Of a stretch of DNA of 64,000 bases, positions 36,574-49,936 are shown piece by piece (position 1 is the first letter of the stretch; each line of letters begins with the position of its first letter). The translations under genes and the position numbers were made by a program. The stretch is from Pomacea canaliculata (Eukaryota; Mollusca; Gastropoda; Architaenioglossa; Ampullariidae), in assembly GCF_003073045.1 (NCBI RefSeq), contig NC_037596.1:27874392-27938391 (forward strand). Reading direction: 5' to 3'. Below the pieces are notes generated by a model that made no database searches, had not been told where the DNA came from, and worked only from the letters and a program-made list of their open reading frames with translations.

Positions 36574-39500
36574 ATGGCTGTCTGGAGACTGTGGATACTG
36601 TGTGGTGTCGCACTGCTGGCTACAAAAGCATGTTCAGGTACTTGGCTGTTTTAACTTATTTGTCGAAACAATACACGTACTACTCTACACGAGATTACAA
36701 CAAAATACCATGGTGATAAATAGTTAACTGTGCTTTTTCACTTCAGTCAGTACATAAAGCTACCAGAACCTTTTCGTTTTTATTTTTCATAAGCGCTTTA
36801 AATAATGTAGAATTATGTGTGCCTTAGAAAAGTTTCTTCGTCTATCTTTCGCGACTAACAAGGTTAAGGGAAGGGGGAGTAGAGTGGATGAAACAAAGGA
36901 CTGGCAGTGGTACATGTTTGTCCAAACACGCTCTCAAGTTACACAGCAAACAGGGCGAAACAGAGTTTAGTGACACATCCTGTTGCGACTTCCACGAAGT
37001 ATTTAACAGTTTATTACTGAGAAATGCTAGTAAACTAAAACATTTTGAACTCGTTTTAAACGACGAGAGAATGTAAACAATACTTCCTAATTCCTAATAA
37101 TCCTAACCTGGACCTTGACACTTTCTTAAATACTATTTCCATTTAAATCGTTCCACAGCTTATCGCTGAAAACAGAACCTAGTGCCTGCTGAGAGCTATT
37201 TCATACAAGATAAATATTTTAAATTCTAGATTAGTTGCTTCTTTAAGCCCATCGATGTGAGTATTTGATCAATATTATTATAATCATTTTGAACCATTCT
37301 TTCCGGATAGTTTCGTTTTATTTAACCTATTGATACTTTATGTCTTGTGGTATTGCGAATCATGATATATCCCTTTAACTATCTTCCTTTCTTAGAGATT
37401 GGATAGTAAACTTATTTTTGTTGTCAAGGCATCTCTTGTCAATGTTTTCTGTCAGTTATTTAAACTTTGACTGCTAGCTTCGCTCGCGCCTTTGATATCC
37501 GGAATAAGCTATTAAAGCGCTTATCTGCCATCAGCAGACCGCGTTTTCGGTTTCCTGTGGTCCGTTTAGAAGTGGATTGAGTTTGGTACTGTAGTCCTAC
37601 TGAGGCCTCTACTCTCCTCTATTGACTTTAAAACAACCGCACACCAAACAATATTGCTAGCAATTATGTCCTAAGCTGTCTCCTGCTAATTCACCAGTGT
37701 TGGTCAATTTGTTTTTCTTTTTATTTAGATAGGTAGTGTTTTACTTAGTTAGATCATTCTAGCTTGCAGAGTACTCTGTATATCATACAGATTAATGACT
37801 TAAATGATCACACAAAGCGAAGGTTTTAAGGTGATCACTGAATAACAGTGAAGTAATTACTTAGATGTCCTGATTGTAAAACCCTGTTTCGAACGAGGTC
37901 AGCTACCTACTGGACGGCTGGGTCAGATACGAGAAGGTCACAAACAGATAGTTCATTTTTGTATCCCAAACTTGCGACACATTAAGCAGCGAACTATCAA
38001 AGAAAAGTTTTTGATAAAGTATATTGATTAAAAAATTAAAAACTCGTTCTAAATTAAAACAAATATGATACTAGATTTCTTACCTTGCCAGAGAAATTTC
38101 AATTTTGAGTAAGTGCTTTCATTAAAATTTTTAATTTTTTCAGGACTGAAAATACCCGAACTACTGTTACTTTTATTAAGAAACAGAATTTTTTTAGTTC
38201 TTTACTTGTTATTGTTAGGAACTGTTACGTATTTTGATTGTTATTATATATTGATTGTTACGTATATTGTCAGGTTAATAAGTATTTACAATCATTATCT
38301 TGTTGCAGGTTTAATTATCGGCGGTTGTGAACAGGGTAGTGTGGACGTTGTTGAAGACTCAACTCGCTCTTTTACATTTGAGCCATACCAGTACAATCCA
38401 GTACAAATTACGGCTCATAATGACAAGATGGAAACCATTTTCTTTTGTTCTTGCTTTAAACTCGACTGTACAGCTTATAACAACACGTTTAAATTGTTTA
38501 AACTCTATTATTCTGTAACGAACAATAATTATATTTTACAAGTGAGCGGGATCACGAGGAACTCAGCTCGTACCTTGTCTTTCAGCGATTCCTTGAATTA
38601 CGCACGGTGTGAATTTAGAATAATTGGTAAGTATTGTAGAACACATTGTAGAGTACTATGTACCATTGTTTTCTGTCCACCTTAATGGGTTGTTTGCTGT
38701 AATACTACTTGCATTTACTCTCTCATTCTCTTTCTTTCTCTTACGCATGAGCTTACGTGTATATATATATATGCAAAATGAACTCTAGAAATTAACAGAA
38801 GAAATGGTATTATTACAAGCAAACCACTTTAAATGATTGTTAAATGGTTATGAAATTATGAGTAAACGTAAATGCAAAATTATCACGATAACATAATATA
38901 TGTGTTTTTTCACCCAACGATGATGTCGCACTTCGATTATATATATAAGAAAGAGAAGGAGATAGAGACAAGAAACAGTTAGATCAATCTCTTTAAAAAT
39001 ATTTTAGATAACCATTAAATAATAATCCTGATAACATATACATATATAAATATATATGAAGAGGTAGAGAAAGAAACAGTTTAATATTTAAAAAGATATT
39101 TAAGTATAAAGCGACATAACTAATAACTCACAAAGGCAGAAAAAGAAATTGAATAAAATAAGTAAATACTTAATTTTGAGATGAGCATTTTTTAAAATAA
39201 AAAAGGTTAACAGAAATTTTGTTTAAAAAAATAGTAAATAACATGATTTTTGGTAAAGTATTTATTAGAAGTTATTAATATATTCCAGAAATATAGCACC
39301 CACGTGAATATATATCTATATAAAATTTAACCCCTTACTGTAGATAATGTTGCAAAATATATAAATGCATTTAATAAACATATATTTCATCCAGTGGCGC
39401 CGGTGTATTCACCTGGTGACTGCAGGGTAAGTATTTCAAACTGGATGGTGATTGGAAGCTGCACAGTGAAAAGAATGTTTTCTTCAGACAACAACTACAC

Positions 39501-42500
39501 GTGCAAATGGAGGGACAATGAAAACAACGAGGTAAACGTTTCTTTTCCCGATTTTGTTGTTGATATATTTAGTTCCTCTCACTCTATAATATTATCAAAT
39601 TCATAAAACATACCTCTTCTTGCACTTTTCTTCAACATATCCCTTTTTCACTTCCACTTTTATACCAAGAGAACATGTGATCGTAATATTTTCATATTGT
39701 TTAGCCCAACACAATATTTATTTAGTATAAAAAAAGTGTAAACCACTTTCACAGAATTTGGAGGTGCACTTGAAATGTTGATATATACATCATAGAAAGT
39801 TCAAATGTTATGTAACAATCATCATATCCCTTTTTTCAAGGAATTCGGGGGTTTTGGAACCACGCTGAGGAATTACACTGCTGTGAACTCAAGGACTTAT
39901 ACTAAAGGAGTTTGCTCTTTTGCAAAACCAATTCCCACAACTAAAGGCTATTATACGTACAGTGTAAGCGTATCACCCGGTGCTGATGATTACTTCAATA
40001 AAGAAGTATATATAGGTAAGAAGGCTTTCTATGACAACCACATTTATGTTATGCAAAACGTTAATATCTGTAAATAAAAAATACGTTTTGGTTGATAATA
40101 TCGATAGGGAGAAATTTAAACCCAATGCAGGTTAAAAAAGCGACAAAGTTTTCCCGAAGACAGGAAAGTCACATGAACGAAGACAAAGAGCATCTCAAAC
40201 AGAAACATCCTTACCCTGTGCCATTTAGACAGGGAATGTAAAATCAGCCCAAATAATGGATAAATTATAAATATTAAATGTATTTGCTTAGGAGAGAGTG
40301 TCGCCCACAGAGCTAGTCTAAAAAAAATATTTCTGTCACCATTGAGCTCTGTTTAACAATTGTAATGATGTGTGGCTGTTCTGGAACCAGTAGAGTTTAC
40401 AAAGATGTAAGATTTGTGGAAATGTTACATTTTAAATATATTTTTGTCGTCTTTCGTTATTATTGATTGTGAGGAATCAATCACACTCCCAAAAACTCTC
40501 TTCAGATATGTCTTTTTTAATAATATTGTCATCATTGAGGGTGTACTGGACAGTTTTGTTACTCACTACATTTTTATGAAACAAGTAGTTCAGTACCGCT
40601 GAAGTAGATCTCTGTAGGAAAAATGTTTATGATTCCTCGTTCAGATAAACAAATTTTAACGCATTGGCTGTTTTTTTTCTATTATAAGCTGCGCCATATG
40701 TGGTAAAACTCAACCACAGTTGTCCTGAGTATGTATTTGAGGGCTCAGATGTAAGATGTACATGCTGTGCTTCAAGACACATAAATCCACCAGCACTTCT
40801 AGTGTGGGAAGGAATGAATAACGCAACTCTTCTGCTCCAAAATGTAAACCGGCGATTAAACAAACAACAATTCACATGTCGACTAGAGTGGCACCCAGAC
40901 GGCTCCCTTAAAGAAAGCATTTCTTACAAACTCACCGTTGCTTGTAAGTAAATCAGACACACACAAAGTAAGGCTAACCATTACAAGGTGAAAATACTCG
41001 TAATGTATCATGGGGAACCGGATTTTAAATGTAAAGGATGCAAGATAAAGAAAACATGTTTTTTCTGCAACGAAGAGTAAAGATAACAAGTAAGTACATA
41101 AAAACCATAATGAAAAGAATACTGTAACTGACGGTAAATAAGGATTTTCTACTTTTTTCTTATAATTCGAAAGATTAATTTCTAAAAGTTATTGATTATA
41201 GTTTATAAATATTTCTAGATGGACCCTTAAATGTTGTGATCACCAACAATGAAAAGAAGACAGAAGATGAGTCAGAGATGATAAGTTTAACCTGCACAGC
41301 GACTGATGTTTATCCCTCCGCAGCTTTTCAATGGAATGTCACGTGTTCTAATCAGACTGACTCTTGGAATTCCAGTACATGTTTCTTCAACTTCACTCAG
41401 AAGTTTGAAAGTATTTCGATATTATGTACAGCTAGCAACACATATTTTCATCAAGAGTATGCTTCAAATGTCTACGTTCTTTCTTCTTCTGGTAAATAAA
41501 AAAGTTCGAACAATTTTTTTTTAGTTTTAAACAAAAGACAAGGGTTTAACTAGAGAAGAATGAAAGGTATCTTTAAATTTGCAAAAGTTTTTTTTATCAT
41601 TTTAAACGGATTACATATAAAAAATGTTCCACAAAAATCTCGTTATCAAGACTTTTACTGACCCTTACATTGTCGCTATTGCTCGTTTGTCTGTCAATAA
41701 GTTGTTTCTTTTGAAACTGAATTTTTAGTTTGAAAATCTAGCGATATCATGCACAGCTAATAACAGATATCCCCATCAAGCATATGCTTCACATAAAAAC
41801 ATCCTTTATTGTACAGGTCAATAAAACTTGCAACGCTTTTTGTTATTTTGAAACTGGAACAAAGGAACTAAAATAAGAATTAAAATTATTTACCGTATAT
41901 TGCCTTCACGAGGTAGGATGTAATACTTTGCAACAACGTACAGTCTCTTTATATTTTAAACTCAGTAAAAATGTAAAACATGCTCCAGAAAATAAATTAC
42001 ATTTTGTTATCCAAAATTTACTGGCAGTAAATTTGTTTATATTAGTTGCTCGTCTGTCTATAAGGTGTTTATTTTCACGCCGCCTTAGATCAATTTCTTT
42101 TTTTATTTTTTTAGAAAGCCAGCAAGCGAGCACAGGTGGACCTAATGCCGGGTTAATTGGTGGTGTTATTGCAGCTGTACTTGTTGTACTCATCATAGTT
42201 GGAGTCTTGATTGTGTACATCATCAGACGAAGAAAAGGTAAAAACGTCTGACATTCTCCACCTAAACCCTTAGAACTTCTAACTCCTATCTATTTTTTTT
42301 TTATTTTTTTATATTTAATCTACAGCGCAAATGGTAATGACATGTGAAGCCCTAGTTCAAATATTCTATTTACCTAGCTATCTACATATTTCGCTTTTCT
42401 AATTCTTTTCTGTATTATATCGAATACTCTTTCTATCGTATGATGCATGCAGTAACAAATAATCTTTCCTTTTCACAAGTTTCAGACAATTTTAAAGAAT

Positions 42501-44231
42501 TGAATAAATATGTACATTGACAGTATGTTTGCTTTATAGAATCTAATATTTTGTGAAATGCTAAAGAAAAAATATAAAAAGCGGCACGTTATCGCCTTGT
42601 TTTTTCCTTTGACATCATCGTTAGTTTTCGACTTTACAAGAAATGCTTTAGTCGGGTCTACATCTCCTTAAAGTTTACATATTTGTTAAACACATCGCTT
42701 CTGTTTGGACAATCCAATGTCAGGCGAGTGTATTTTCTCATCTTTATCGCGTACATTGTAAGGAATAGAGTCTAGTAAAAGTTACTTAATGTGCCTGTGA
42801 TTATTATTAATAAAAAAATCGTTACAAAAATTATAAAATACAATTTGATTTCTTTCAGGTACAATAAACCATACATCTCCTTTATTTTTTCATTTGTATG
42901 CACTTGTTTTTGTGCTTGATATAAGTTAAGTTTTATTATATAATTTATAACGTCAATTAATTCCTCGTTTGTGAGAATTAAATGCTTTTGATTATATAGT
43001 TATGTATACCCTAATGTAATGTATCTTGTTATGTATAATTTACATAGGTCATAAAAGTAACAAGTTTCCAACGTCCGAATACAAAACTCTTAATAAATTA
43101 TAACACATTAACGTACTGGTGTTTGATATCTTGCTTAACTACAGGGACACTAGACAGAGAGAGAGGTTTCTTTGGATTTGTTTCTGGCGCCCGCAAACAT
43201 TATCAGAAGGAAACAGCTATGCCAGTGCCATACGCTGTCGTCAATAAGCCACAGAGACAGACGCCAATCAGACGAGAAGCAGGTCCTTCAGGTGACATGT
43301 ACACAATCACTAACACAACCAGTTCCGGTCACGTGGTAGATGTCTATGCGGCGGTCTGTAAAACCTCCATCAACAACACCGGTGGAACAGAGAGTGATGG
43401 CGCTCACCAGACAACTCAAAAGACGCAGCAAACAACAACAGCATCGAAACAAACAACAAAGCCAACGCTAAATCTAAACAACAAGAACGTCCAAGATTTG
43501 CATGGTAACAATGAACGTCGTTCACAATATGATAAGATGTCACAAACTATTTGATGGATGTAAAAGAGGCAATCAAGACATATAACAAGTTTTAAAATAC
43601 AAGAATAGGATTGAAAGAAAAAAAATGCCAGTGATTTAAAAAATCAATGATCCAATCATAACGATAACACAGAGACCTGTATCCTAATGAGTTTGTAGAT
43701 ATATGCAAACATACACGTAAACTTGCGCAACTATCCGTCGATTAATAACAACATTATATAAATAATCAAATTAAAAATCGTTCTTTAATTCAGACACAGG
43801 TTACATGAATGTCACTGAGGTGCCGACTGACTCTGGTTTGGGTGTGTATCATGTTGTTCCCTGGGCAACAATGTCTGGATCACCTCTACCGGACACAAAC
43901 GTAAGATTTGTCTTAAAGACATCCATCACAGACGTTTTTTTCTGCGACAAAGCTTTTATTTTAAATGCACCCAAGAAAAATGTTCTTGTTTTAGTTTATC
44001 AATTTTAGTTTTAAAACAAAGATATTTGTTCTATATTGATAGATGTATTTATAAAAACATATTTACAACATTTTATTACAACCTGTAACTTATAATGCCA
44101 TTCACTTATTGAAACAGGAATATTCATTACCGGCAATTTCTGAAGATGAGTACAATGAACTACATTTTGAAGAGGATCGAACTGGACAAGAGGACCAAGC
44201 CGATAACTACCACCATCTTCAAATCACATAA
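36574..44231 (+). CDS. Ig-like receptor gene D (four Ig-like domains, YMNV/YHHL tail)
   Basis: Ten exons: 36574-36637, 38309-38626, 39395-39531, 39841-40015, 40689-40943, 41219-41491, 42115-42237, 43145-43504, 43794-43900, 44118-44231 (641 aa). Signal peptide MAVWRLWILCGVALLA. Domain 1 (GLIIGGCEQGSVDVVED) is of the gene-A type, but the first Ig cysteine is replaced (SFTFEP). Domain 2 is split over two exons, as in C and E. Domain 3 has CTCCAS, LVWEG and FTCRLEW. An extra domain 4 (SLTCTATD, FQWNVTC, SILCTAS) is absent from A, B, C and E. The membrane exon has IGGVIAAVLVVLIIVGVLIV, then RRRKG. Tail tyrosines include VPYAVV, DMYTIT, DVYAAV, GYMNVT, GVYHVV, DEYNEL and DNYHHL. AATAAA signals at about 44317 and 45318 could end this form; a second tail set lies at 45799-46448. 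Confidence 0.9.
41729..41816 (+). pseudogene. Relic second copy of the domain-4 exon in gene D
   Basis: Starts after TTTTTAG and reads FENLAISCTANNRYPHQAYA, ending at ACAG|GTCAAT. It matches the second half of exon 41219-41491 (FESISILCTASNTYFHQEYA). The first half is missing, so it cannot supply an Ig domain. It shows that the domain-4 exon was once tandemly duplicated. Confidence 0.75.
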
Positions 44232-45798
44232 CATCTTTTTCTGTGATATTTTAATCTGCTGCTGAACTTACTTTTATTCTCTTCCTTACACTGTCTTTAG
44301 CAAGACTCTCGTAAAATAAATAATACAATCTCATTATTGACAGCTGCCATTGTTATAATAAGTCTCATCCTCCGATTAATGATGAACAAGCAAATATAGT
44401 CATGAGAAGTATTTTTAGCGACATCAACTATTATTATTTACGTTCAAAAGCCTGCATACATGATCATCAGTGGGTTTTTTTTCTCTCTCAGCTTTGCCAT
44501 TCGTATTTGTCCTTCGCTGAAAGTTTCATCTCTTTCTTTAATCTCTTGGAACCACAACCTCTCAGCAAGGAACAAAAACAGTAATGTTTTCATTGTTAAT
44601 ATTTGTTTCAAGATAACCAGAACCAAGCGTAAGAACTTAAAAGTTTCCAGTAACCACCAAAGACAAAAAGAAATCCTTATTAATCATAATCATGTGTTTG
44701 CATAAAAATTTTTAGTTTCGGTCTGGTGGCAGATACGCGATGCCTGAATGCAGAATGAATAGTCGCTGGAACTTTTCTGTTGCACAAGACATTTAGTTAA
44801 TCAACTCATAATGTTGTGATAACATGACATGATATAATATAGTGCACCATTTGCATCTAATGTTGTTTCAGATCACGTGTCTATTTTTTTATGTATAATG
44901 TAATTAGACTCATCATGTTTTTATGAGTTTATTTGTATATTGCTTGTCCATATGCAATTATAAATCTTACTTGTAATATTGCTCTGTATTATACTGCACA
45001 CAACATTATAAATGGAATGTCGGAGTGCCAAAAAAAGGTGGGAACGACAGAAAAGACAGTGAGAAAGATACACGTATTCATACACTAAGAAAGAGAAAAC
45101 GTAAGAAACTGGTTAATTAAAAAGTAAGCAATATGAATTACATGACAGCCAGTTTTTATTTTATGTTTTTTGTGTTATTTTTAAAAGTTTATGTAAGATT
45201 GAAAACGCGCTATTACATAGATTATGTTAGAATTTAATTAATAACATAAATATTGAACCAAATAACATGATATAATAATAATTATTTTTTAATTTTTTTG
45301 TAACACCATAATTGTGAAAATAAAATATATTTTTGCAAACTTTTTCGTGCTGTGTATTTCAATCATTATGATAGTTACGATCAGAAAAGTAAGCAAAACT
45401 ATCACACAGTACATTTTTCACACACACATATATATATATAACACTCGTGTCAATGTTGTACGGTGAAAGCTCTGTGATGGAAGGATACGTAATTCCGAGA
45501 AAATCGGTTTCTAATTATCCAAAAGCTTAAATATCTTTTCCCATGTTTCCTTTTCTATTCAATGTCAACTTTTTTATCGTTTATTTATACATGCTGACAA
45601 CTAACGCACTACAAACTATTAAATCATAAGCCGTCTTATTTTAATCACAATACAAGTGATCATCTGTTATCTCACTACAATATATATATATAGCTAAGTC
45701 TAAATCAAAAGGCATCATTTACAGGTAAAGAACTTTTTCAATTATTTTCGTGTCTGAATGTCTCTTTTTGAGACTACATACTAGTTTTCCTATCTCAG
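44232..45798. other. Interval between the two tail sets of gene D
   Basis: AT-rich sequence with no supported exon. Likely 3' untranslated sequence of the first form followed by intron of the second. Candidate AATAAA sites lie near 44317 and 45318. Confidence 0.5.
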
Positions 45799-46448
45799 AC
45801 CCAGTGTATGACACGACCAGGAGGCCTGAAAACAACGAACACAGCTACGTGGACCTCGCTTTAAGGGGACGCAAATCATCACCACCAGCAGGTAGCTGAG
45901 TATAAGCATCCATTTTTATCATTGCTCTCTTTAAACAACTAACAATGGCGGCATTCCTTTTATGTACATAATGAAAGCAAAATTCAGTTGAGTATCGCGA
46001 TATAGCCCAAGCCATAACACAAAACAAGCACAACACATCAACAACAGCAACAACAAACTGATACAACTCGTGCAGAACCACCAGCTTCACTAATGTTACA
46101 TTCGTTGTGCAGGATCTGACGATGACAAGGCTAAAAGAGAAAACAAAAATGAGCATTGCTACGAAGAAGTAACCATTGCAGGTCAAAATGTGTCTGAACA
46201 ACCAGGTAACATACCATACATAAAATATTGCTCTTATATTTAAAATGTGATAACAAAGCTGATAATTGTGCATAATGACTTATATTTTGCAAAATTATAT
46301 TTAAAGGCATACTGCTTAGAAATGAGAACCATAGTGAGTATTTTAGATGAGATAAATAGTTATAATAAAAGAGCATCTACAACAAGGTCTCATTAATAAA
46401 AGTTATTTGTTATAATTTCTTCTAACAGAACTGGTAATCCCAGACTGA
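45799..46448 (+). CDS. Alternative tail cassette of gene D (three exons)
   Basis: Exons 45799-45891, 46113-46205 and 46429-46448, all phase 1, ending in TGA. They read DPVYDTTRRPENNEHSYVDL, then HCYEEVTIAG, then ELVIPD and stop. Joined to the exon ending at 43504 (phase 1) they give a 636-aa receptor. The sequence is well diverged from the C and E cassettes (DDL to VDL, a different middle, a shorter end), yet exon count, phases and tyrosines are kept, which argues for function. AATAAA lies near 46615. Confidence 0.75.
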
Positions 46449-47662
46449 TTTATGAGAACCGACTTCTACAACTGTTCCAAATCTGTAAATACTGTACACA
46501 GACTGATTGGCAAAGCACTAGAGGTCGTCCTGGATTTTTAAAAGTTGAAACAGCCTTCATTGATTATTCGACTTAGTGGCTTTTCATTGATGACTATATC
46601 AAACATGATCTCAAATAAAAAGACACATTTTCGAATGTTTATGCCTAAAAGAAAAATATGTTAGTATCTTTAGTTGTGAGTCTCAAATGGACTTGTCACA
46701 CAAAGTTTTACATCAATATTTAGTCTCTGTATTATCAATCGTATTTCGCTGCTCTCAAGTCTTGATTATGTTTCTTCCTGTTTGTTTTTCATTGATTTTA
46801 TATAAGCATAACAGTAAAATGGCATATTACATTAAATTACAATAATTATGTAATGTCTATTATATTGTACGTATACTTTTGTAACCACTTTTTTGGTATA
46901 CCCGTGTATATATACACTTAATTATCTCAGACGCTTATTTTACTCAGTTTGGAGACAAGTAAGTTTATTTATGATGCTCTTTAAATAGACATATTTTTAG
47001 CTTTGCTTATAAACATGATATATATTGTGTTTACCATTCTGTCATTGTATCTTTTTTTGATCGCATTTTTTCTCTCTTTCTATCCCTCCTCTCTCTAATC
47101 CTCCTTAGTTTATAAAAAAATCATACTTAATAAGTGACATTTCTACTTCGATTAAAATCGTTCACATTCAACTCCTCTTCAAACTCTCGTCCCGCCCTGA
47201 CACGGTGGATAGCAGTTAATTCAGCTACAAGCTCCATTATTTGGTTGACGAGTGTCATTTCTTATCTCCACTCACATTCCTAAAGCGTCAGGTTAATTGT
47301 TTTGAACATAAAGCTGCCTGGAGTTGATACATTTATTTTAAATTAACTGCCTAGTGTGACATCATCATAAACTTGCATTAATACAAACTGTATGTAATAA
47401 ACTGAGCAGCAACTGGGTAATTAAAATTTAAAATATATATATGTATATTTCATGCTTGTTTTCGCTAATGCTGATTAAAATGTTCTCACGACTCACGATT
47501 GTGTGATTTGTAATTGAAATTTCGGGTAAAATGACAAAAAACAGTCCTTTGTGTCTATAACATGAAACTTCTCGACCACAAATTATGGTAAGGAAGTCGG
47601 TTTAAATATAATAGCTTTCATTCATCACTTTGTTCCCTTTTTTATTTCAACCTGTCGTAAAC

Positions 47663-47685
47663 TCTGTGTGTGTGTGTGTGTGTGT

Positions 47686-47717
<32 letters not shown>

Positions 47718-47735
47718 CTGTGTGTGTGTGTGTGC
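47663..47735. repeat. TG dinucleotide microsatellite
   Basis: About 70 bases of TG with two TCTG interruptions. Confidence 0.95.
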
Positions 47736-48269
47736 TTAATTTTTGTGATTATGCATAAGGCTGAGTGTATAGATATAAAATCACCGATAAAGCTGAAGGT
47801 TAAACAATTAGATGTAAAAAACAGACAGGAAAGAATACAATTTCAAGACGATTTTCCTGAAAGAGGTAATTCATCTCACAGCAATGCCTCGTACCTAAGA
47901 GAAATCGGACACGTGAAGAGGACACGCTACCTGCCTCCCCACCTCCACACACGCACGCACTCACACACACACATACATTTACGCATGCGTGCTCACTCAC
48001 ACAGATGGAACATGAAGCTAAATTACTTTACACGCAAGCATCATTTAAATAAATTTGTTCGCATGCAATCAAAAACTTAATTGTTGTTTAGCGAAAAAGT
48101 GAACATGAATACTATGATTCCTACATTTACTATTGTTAGTACACAAAATCGCATAATATATGAAAATTTTATTAAAATTTTTATAGCAAAATTCATTTAC
48201 ATGCATGAAGTTATATTTTATTCCTCGTTATCTCAGTCCTATGAAGTTCTTAAACAGGGTATGTAAATA

Positions 48270-48380
48270 GGCAGGGCTTCTGCTAAGGCTAAATTCTTTG
48301 GGGTCCCAGGGACCCCTTCCTCAGATTTCTAAGGGGTCCCAGGCTAACTCTAAGGGGTCCCTTTACAAAGTGAAAAAAAA
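48270..48380. other. GC-rich candidate mobile-element fragment
   Basis: Contains GGGGTCCCAGGGACCCC (self-complementary) and two further AAGGGGTCCC units in an otherwise AT-rich spacer. It has no frame and no clear ends. It resembles a transposon fragment but the family is not identified. Confidence 0.3.
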
Positions 48381-48779
48381 ATCAACAAATCAACTACTTT
48401 GTTAAACTGCCTTTCAGGCACACAAGGCACTGTAATGTCTAGTCAGACACGGCGAGATTTCTGTGTCATGATGTCTGTGCAAGCATCTGTGATGAGCTTA
48501 AGTTACTTTGCTTAATCAAGTGATCTGACATCTGTCACAGCTTATTTATTCATACAATTGATCCTTGAAGTGTTGAACTTAGTTACCACCACTAAAACTT
48601 TTATTATTTTTTTAGTATCCTATGCAAAAAAATTGAGATTGCTTTGTAACTGAGCAAAACTTCTAAATGAAACACACACAAACAACAACAACAATAATGA
48701 TAACAACAACAACAACATACACAGTTGAAAAAATAATAATGATTCAGATGGTCAAGAACGAGCATCTGCCTAAGTGCAT

Positions 48780-49260
48780 TTAACTCTTATATATGTTTTG
48801 GAACGAGTTCTCGTGTAATAAAAGCTGGTAATTACACCTGCAGCAGTCACACCTGGTGAGTCACAGGTTTTCACACAAGGACACTGAGGACTGCTAAATA
48901 GTGGGATCTGAACCGTTAAGATAAAGAGAGAGAGCATATGTACATTGTCTATGAAGATACATTTGACCTTTAAACCTAGTAATGTAGTACACAGAAATAA
49001 ACTGTGTGTCAGTACCTGTGTTTGTGTGTGCACGAGTTCGTCTCAGGGTAAGGGGGAGAACCCTAGCTTTTAAACCTAGATTATTATCAAGCATTACCTC
49101 CCCTGATCAGATTTTTTTTCTTCATAGCTGCAGTATCACTCGCATGTTATATTGTGGATTATGAGTAAAAAGTGCTTCTTGAATGTGGTCTGTCTCTTTA
49201 ACAGGGAATATTATTTGACTGATATCATTTGCTCTTCATTGCTAGTTGACAAAATAAAGA
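48780..49260. repeat. Segmental repeat, copy 3 (upstream of gene E)
   Basis: Matches parts of 24270-25270: the first about 110 bp align to 24270-24370, then the match resumes near 24960, so about 600 bp is missing from this copy. Confidence 0.65.
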
Positions 49261-49736
49261 AAATAAACATATTCTAGTCTGCAACTTATTTAGTTTATGG
49301 TTTCCTGTAATCTTTCTTTTCTAGCAGCAAAGCAACTACATTTTTCTCCAGAAACCCTGCTTTTTTCTAACCGAAGAAAGGAGAGGGAAAGAGAGAGGTT
49401 GTGTAGTAAGTTGTTTCAGACTTGTTTATCAATGTGGAGAAAATATCTTGCTTTTCGGCGGTAAAGGCCGGTGTCTTATATTCCCTCGCAAACTTACGTG
49501 TATACAGGATTAAGATTTGTAACACAACAGAGCGAGTTTTGATCATTGCTTACTTCTGTGTAAATGTCTACATAATAACAAGAAGAAACTGTCAAAGGTT
49601 GTTCACATGTTTAATATATATGATATAAGTAATATGTTGAAAACATACTCCTATTATACGAAATATAATCCTGACAAGGGTGCAACCTGTAACTGCCAAG
49701 AAACACGATGTGCAAATGTCCTGTTATCGTGATAAG

Positions 49737-49820
49737 CCTCACGAGACATTTTAAATAGAAGAAGGAAGTGATTCCAGTCCTGTCCCCAGTGTGTCACCAC
49801 CACTTGAAGTGAGAGGTCGC
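49737..49820 (+). promoter_or_regulatory. Conserved upstream block, gene E
   Basis: CTCACGAGACATTTTAAATAG with GGAAGTGATT, CAGTCCT and AGAGGTCGCAC; the TATA-like element is about 187 bp before the ATG. Confidence 0.55.
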
Positions 49821-49936
49821 ACGCACAGACAGTATTGTTGTTTGTGTGACAGGTGAAGGTGATTTCAGCTTAACTGTTCACATTGCCTTGTTAGTTGTGT
49901 TGTAAACATCTGTAGTTCTTAACAGTGAGACAAGTG

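Larger units (their letters stand above)
46449..49736. other. Intergenic region between gene D and gene E
   Basis: No supported exon. It holds a TG microsatellite (47663-47735), a GC-rich candidate repeat piece (48270-48380) and the left edge of duplication unit 2 from about 48780, with the third copy of the segmental repeat. Confidence 0.5.
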
